Shown one piece after another: positions 62,019-64,000 of a stretch of DNA of 64,000 nt. Positions within the stretch are counted from its first letter, which is position 1, and each line of letters opens with the position of its first letter. The position numbers and the translations under genes are program-made. The DNA lies in NCBI RefSeq assembly GCF_003725735.1, contig NZ_RJTM01000122.1, positions 1-64,000 on the forward strand, written 5' to 3'. This DNA is from Sinomicrobium pectinilyticum. GTDB lineage: Bacteria; Bacteroidota; Bacteroidia; Flavobacteriales; Flavobacteriaceae. Below the pieces are notes generated by a model that saw only the letters and a list, made by a program, of their open reading frames with translations, made no database searches and was not told the origin of the DNA.

Positions 62019-63950
62019 TTATTCCAAGTTCTTTTCTTCTACAATCCCCGTTTTTATCATTTCGATAAACTGCTTCAGGACCATTCCTTTAAACTTCAGT
62101 ATTTCATCCGGTGTTTTTACCTCATGCGAAAAATGACGTAGGAGTATAATATCGGAAAGATGGTCGGGCGAATAATATTGCTCACTCAAATAGGACACCA
62201 GCAGGGTATGAAACTTTCCTATCGGCATCCTGCTTATACCGTTTTCGTTTGAAACCAGTATTAAGGTTTGATGTCCGGGATCTGCATGCATGATGCCCTT
62301 CAGTTCCTGTCCGAGAGGATGCGTGTGTACATGACCTGAAAGTATGAATGGTATTTTAAGAAGGGCAACGGGGGAAAGGTTGCACAATATTTCCGCACGG
62401 AGTTGATGGTGTTTTCTTTTCATATGGTAACAGAGGTAACCTTTGTGAGATTTCCAAAGGGCTGTTAACCCGTATTCATAATTGAATATTTCCTCTAATG
62501 CCGGTACGGTATGCACGTATTGTTTTACCTGTTGTTCAATTACAGAAATGTCTTCACCTTCGATACTTTCCGTAAATTCCCCGGACACGGTGTTCAGGAT
62601 GCGGATAGTTTCCGGGTAGTATTTCCGGAAAATATATGAGCTCATATATGTCCTGGAATAACCTTCAAGAGTTGTATGTTCGGCGGATTTCGGCAGGCGC
62701 GGCATGCAAATACTATCCATATCCGGGTTTAACAGGTGTAAAATACCATATCCGACACCGGCTTTGCCCGACAGCAGCCCGCAATCCTCCCGGTTGGTGG
62801 AGACATAGGTGTTATAGGACTGATACCTTGCATATTGTTTTTTCGCATTATCTGTGATAGCGACCAGGTTTGAGAGATCATATGCTTCGGAATGCTTCCT
62901 GTAACGGGACAGAAAAGGAATATGTCCGGTGTAGCCGCTACACAGCGTATAATCGGGACGGTCATTTTGCCGCAAGTGTTTCAGGCTGGATTTCATCACC
63001 GTTTTACAGTGATCAAGGTAGATGGACTTACCGGTTATTTCATAAGCATATAACCTGGAGATACCTATACCCGAGGCCCCGTGTGCCCATGAATTTACAT
63101 TGCGCATAGTGGGTATGAACTGTTCCAGGTCCCACCGGTATGCTTTTTCCAGGCTCAGCCGGTGTGGTCCCATACGCAGGTCCAGCCAGTTCCCGGACTC
63201 AGGGTGAAAGTATTGCATCTCGTAGGCCAGGGCCTGTTCGGCCAGGTATATAAGCCCGTCACTTTTAAAATAATTCCCTACCTGTAGCAATACATAGGCA
63301 ATTCCGGAAGCGCCATGCGAAAACCCGGTCATGCTGTCATAGGACGACTTTGCCCGTGAATAGTCCCATTTCAGACCTGTTTCCGAAATACGGAGTTCTG
63401 TGATAAACCTATCGATCAATTGTCTGATAATATCCAGTACGGTATTATTTTCACTGTAATGGTAGAGTAAGGTCATCACAAACAGGTTCCCGGCGTAACC
63501 ACTTAACAGATCTGCTTTTACAGGCTGTTCCACAATATCCTTTGCACAGTTGAGAGTGAGATGTAACGCCTTGGTCAGGTGATCTTTTTCCCCGGTAGCC
63601 TCATAGTATTTTACCAGGGTATAAATGATGCCGGTAAAACCGGTGTAGAAACAGAAATATTTTTGTTTTTGCTCCCCGGAACGCAGGATAAAGCGGATGA
63701 TCTTTCCAGCGGTTTCCAAATCCTCCTTATTCCCTTCACAGTTGTAGAGTTCCAGGAAAAAAAGCGCTATCCCGCTGTTACCGTTAAAAATGTTAAAAGC
63801 TAATTCCGTTGCGGTTTGTGATCCGTCTTTTGAATATACAGGAGTCTCCCAGTAAATTTCCTCTTCTTCACCTTTTGCCAGTGAAAGAATATCTGTTTTG
63901 ATCTGGTGCAAATGCCCGGTAAGTCTTCTTTTTTCTTTTTCGGTTAACAT
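62019..63950 (-). CDS. LanC-like lanthionine cyclase-fold protein with incomplete zinc site and C-terminal extension
   Basis: Residues about 50-410 show the seven Gly-rich turns of the LanC toroid (NGNSGIALFF, YTGFTGIIY, LLSGYAGN, FSHGASGIAYVLL, WAHGASGIGISRL, LCSGYTGH, LLSGKAGVGYGIL). Compared with NisC, the active residues D147, H212 and R283 are kept. The first zinc ligand Cys is A289 (SWAHG), the second is kept as C337, and the third, His, is S338 (LCSG). H290 is a possible substitute ligand. Residues about 475-643 form an extra domain with NYEYG (E492), HVHTHP (540-545) and D557, followed by TLILVSNENG, suggestive of a JAMM/MPN-like metallopeptidase, then a helical end. It converges on the precursor gene; its promoter and any upstream operon genes lie beyond 63950. 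Confidence 0.85.
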   Translation of the reverse strand: MLTEKEKRRLTGHLHQIKTDILSLAKGEEEEIYWETPVYSKDGSQTATELAFNIFNGNSGIALFFLELYNCEGNKEDLETAGKIIRFILRSGEQKQKYFCFYTGFTGIIYTLVKYYEATGEKDHLTKALHLTLNCAKDIVEQPVKADLLSGYAGNLFVMTLLYHYSENNTVLDIIRQLIDRFITELRISETGLKWDYSRAKSSYDSMTGFSHGASGIAYVLLQVGNYFKSDGLIYLAEQALAYEMQYFHPESGNWLDLRMGPHRLSLEKAYRWDLEQFIPTMRNVNSWAHGASGIGISRLYAYEITGKSIYLDHCKTVMKSSLKHLRQNDRPDYTLCSGYTGHIPFLSRYRKHSEAYDLSNLVAITDNAKKQYARYQSYNTYVSTNREDCGLLSGKAGVGYGILHLLNPDMDSICMPRLPKSAEHTTLEGYSRTYMSSYIFRKYYPETIRILNTVSGEFTESIEGEDISVIEQQVKQYVHTVPALEEIFNYEYGLTALWKSHKGYLCYHMKRKHHQLRAEILCNLSPVALLKIPFILSGHVHTHPLGQELKGIMHADPGHQTLILVSNENGISRMPIGKFHTLLVSYLSEQYYSPDHLSDIILLRHFSHEVKTPDEILKFKGMVLKQFIEMIKTGIVEEKNLE

Positions 63951-64000
63951 GGCGGTATGATAAGTTAGACTGAAATTTGATTATCAGGTTAAAGGTTTAA

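Overview
The window looks like a chromosomal segment of a Bacteroidota bacterium, most likely a member of the Flavobacteriaceae. The evidence is a PorP/SprF plus OmpA gene pair next to a type B type IX secretion (T9SS) sorting domain, an ECF sigma / FecR / SusC / SusD block with an STN domain, a Bacteroidota-type class I lanthipeptide leader, flavobacterial-style housekeeping genes, and several copies of the Bacteroidota promoter element TAnnTTTG. No rRNA, tRNA, CRISPR array, insertion sequence or prophage was seen.

Layout. 1-7053: a surface/secretion block on the + strand (two uncharacterised proteins, the first cut by the window edge; a DUF11-like protein; a T9SS type B sorting-domain protein; PorP/SprF; an OmpA/PD40 protein). 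7419-10258: a CI/S24-like repressor and a CPA2 cation:proton antiporter, separated by an unusually hairpin-rich spacer. 10508-17899: a molybdenum cofactor cluster (cysteine desulfurase, XdhC, MocA-like, MoaA, MoeA, MoaD, MoaE) with an AT-rich TlpA-type lipoprotein gene inserted. 18294-21064: the likely client, an IorA/IorB-type molybdenum hydroxylase with a Tat signal. 21478-24428: a UvrD/PcrA helicase and a voltage-gated K+ channel gene broken by three single-base frameshifts. 24442-29531: HtrA/Deg protease, DapF, a GNAT acetyltransferase, MltG and a lysozyme-fold protein. 29834-41372: housekeeping genes (RsmI-type methylase, LMW phosphatase, DnaA, thioesterase, RsmB-type methylase, SDR, DUF937, SerA, SerC, LuxC-like reductase, ferredoxin, Fic). 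41442-49137: TonB-type receptor, gamma-glutamyltransferase, AcpH, MutS2 without an Smr domain. 49480-52471: PyrR, PyrB, an STAS-like small protein, RNase Z. 52659-60328: a sigma / anti-sigma / SusC / SusD / phosphodiesterase uptake locus. 60409-63950: a secreted M14-type hydrolase, a lanthipeptide precursor and a LanC-like enzyme.

How the parts work together. The Mo-cofactor cluster contains most of the steps needed to build, nucleotidylate and possibly sulfurate the cofactor used by the adjacent hydroxylase; moaC and moeB are not in the window. The SusC-like receptor carries an STN signalling domain next to its own sigma/anti-sigma pair, so uptake probably induces its own transcription. The partner enzyme is a phosphodiesterase-fold lipoprotein and not a glycoside hydrolase.

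The most unusual part is the right end. A 63-residue lanthipeptide precursor faces a LanC-like protein that keeps the acid/base residues of LanC but has lost two of the three zinc ligands. It also carries a C-terminal extension of about 200 residues with an HVHTHP motif that may be a JAMM/MPN-like metallopeptidase. Two near-identical 18-bp palindromic boxes lie in the divergent promoter region between the precursor and a secreted zinc hydrolase. The rest of this cluster (dehydratase, transporter) must lie beyond the right edge of the window, if it exists.
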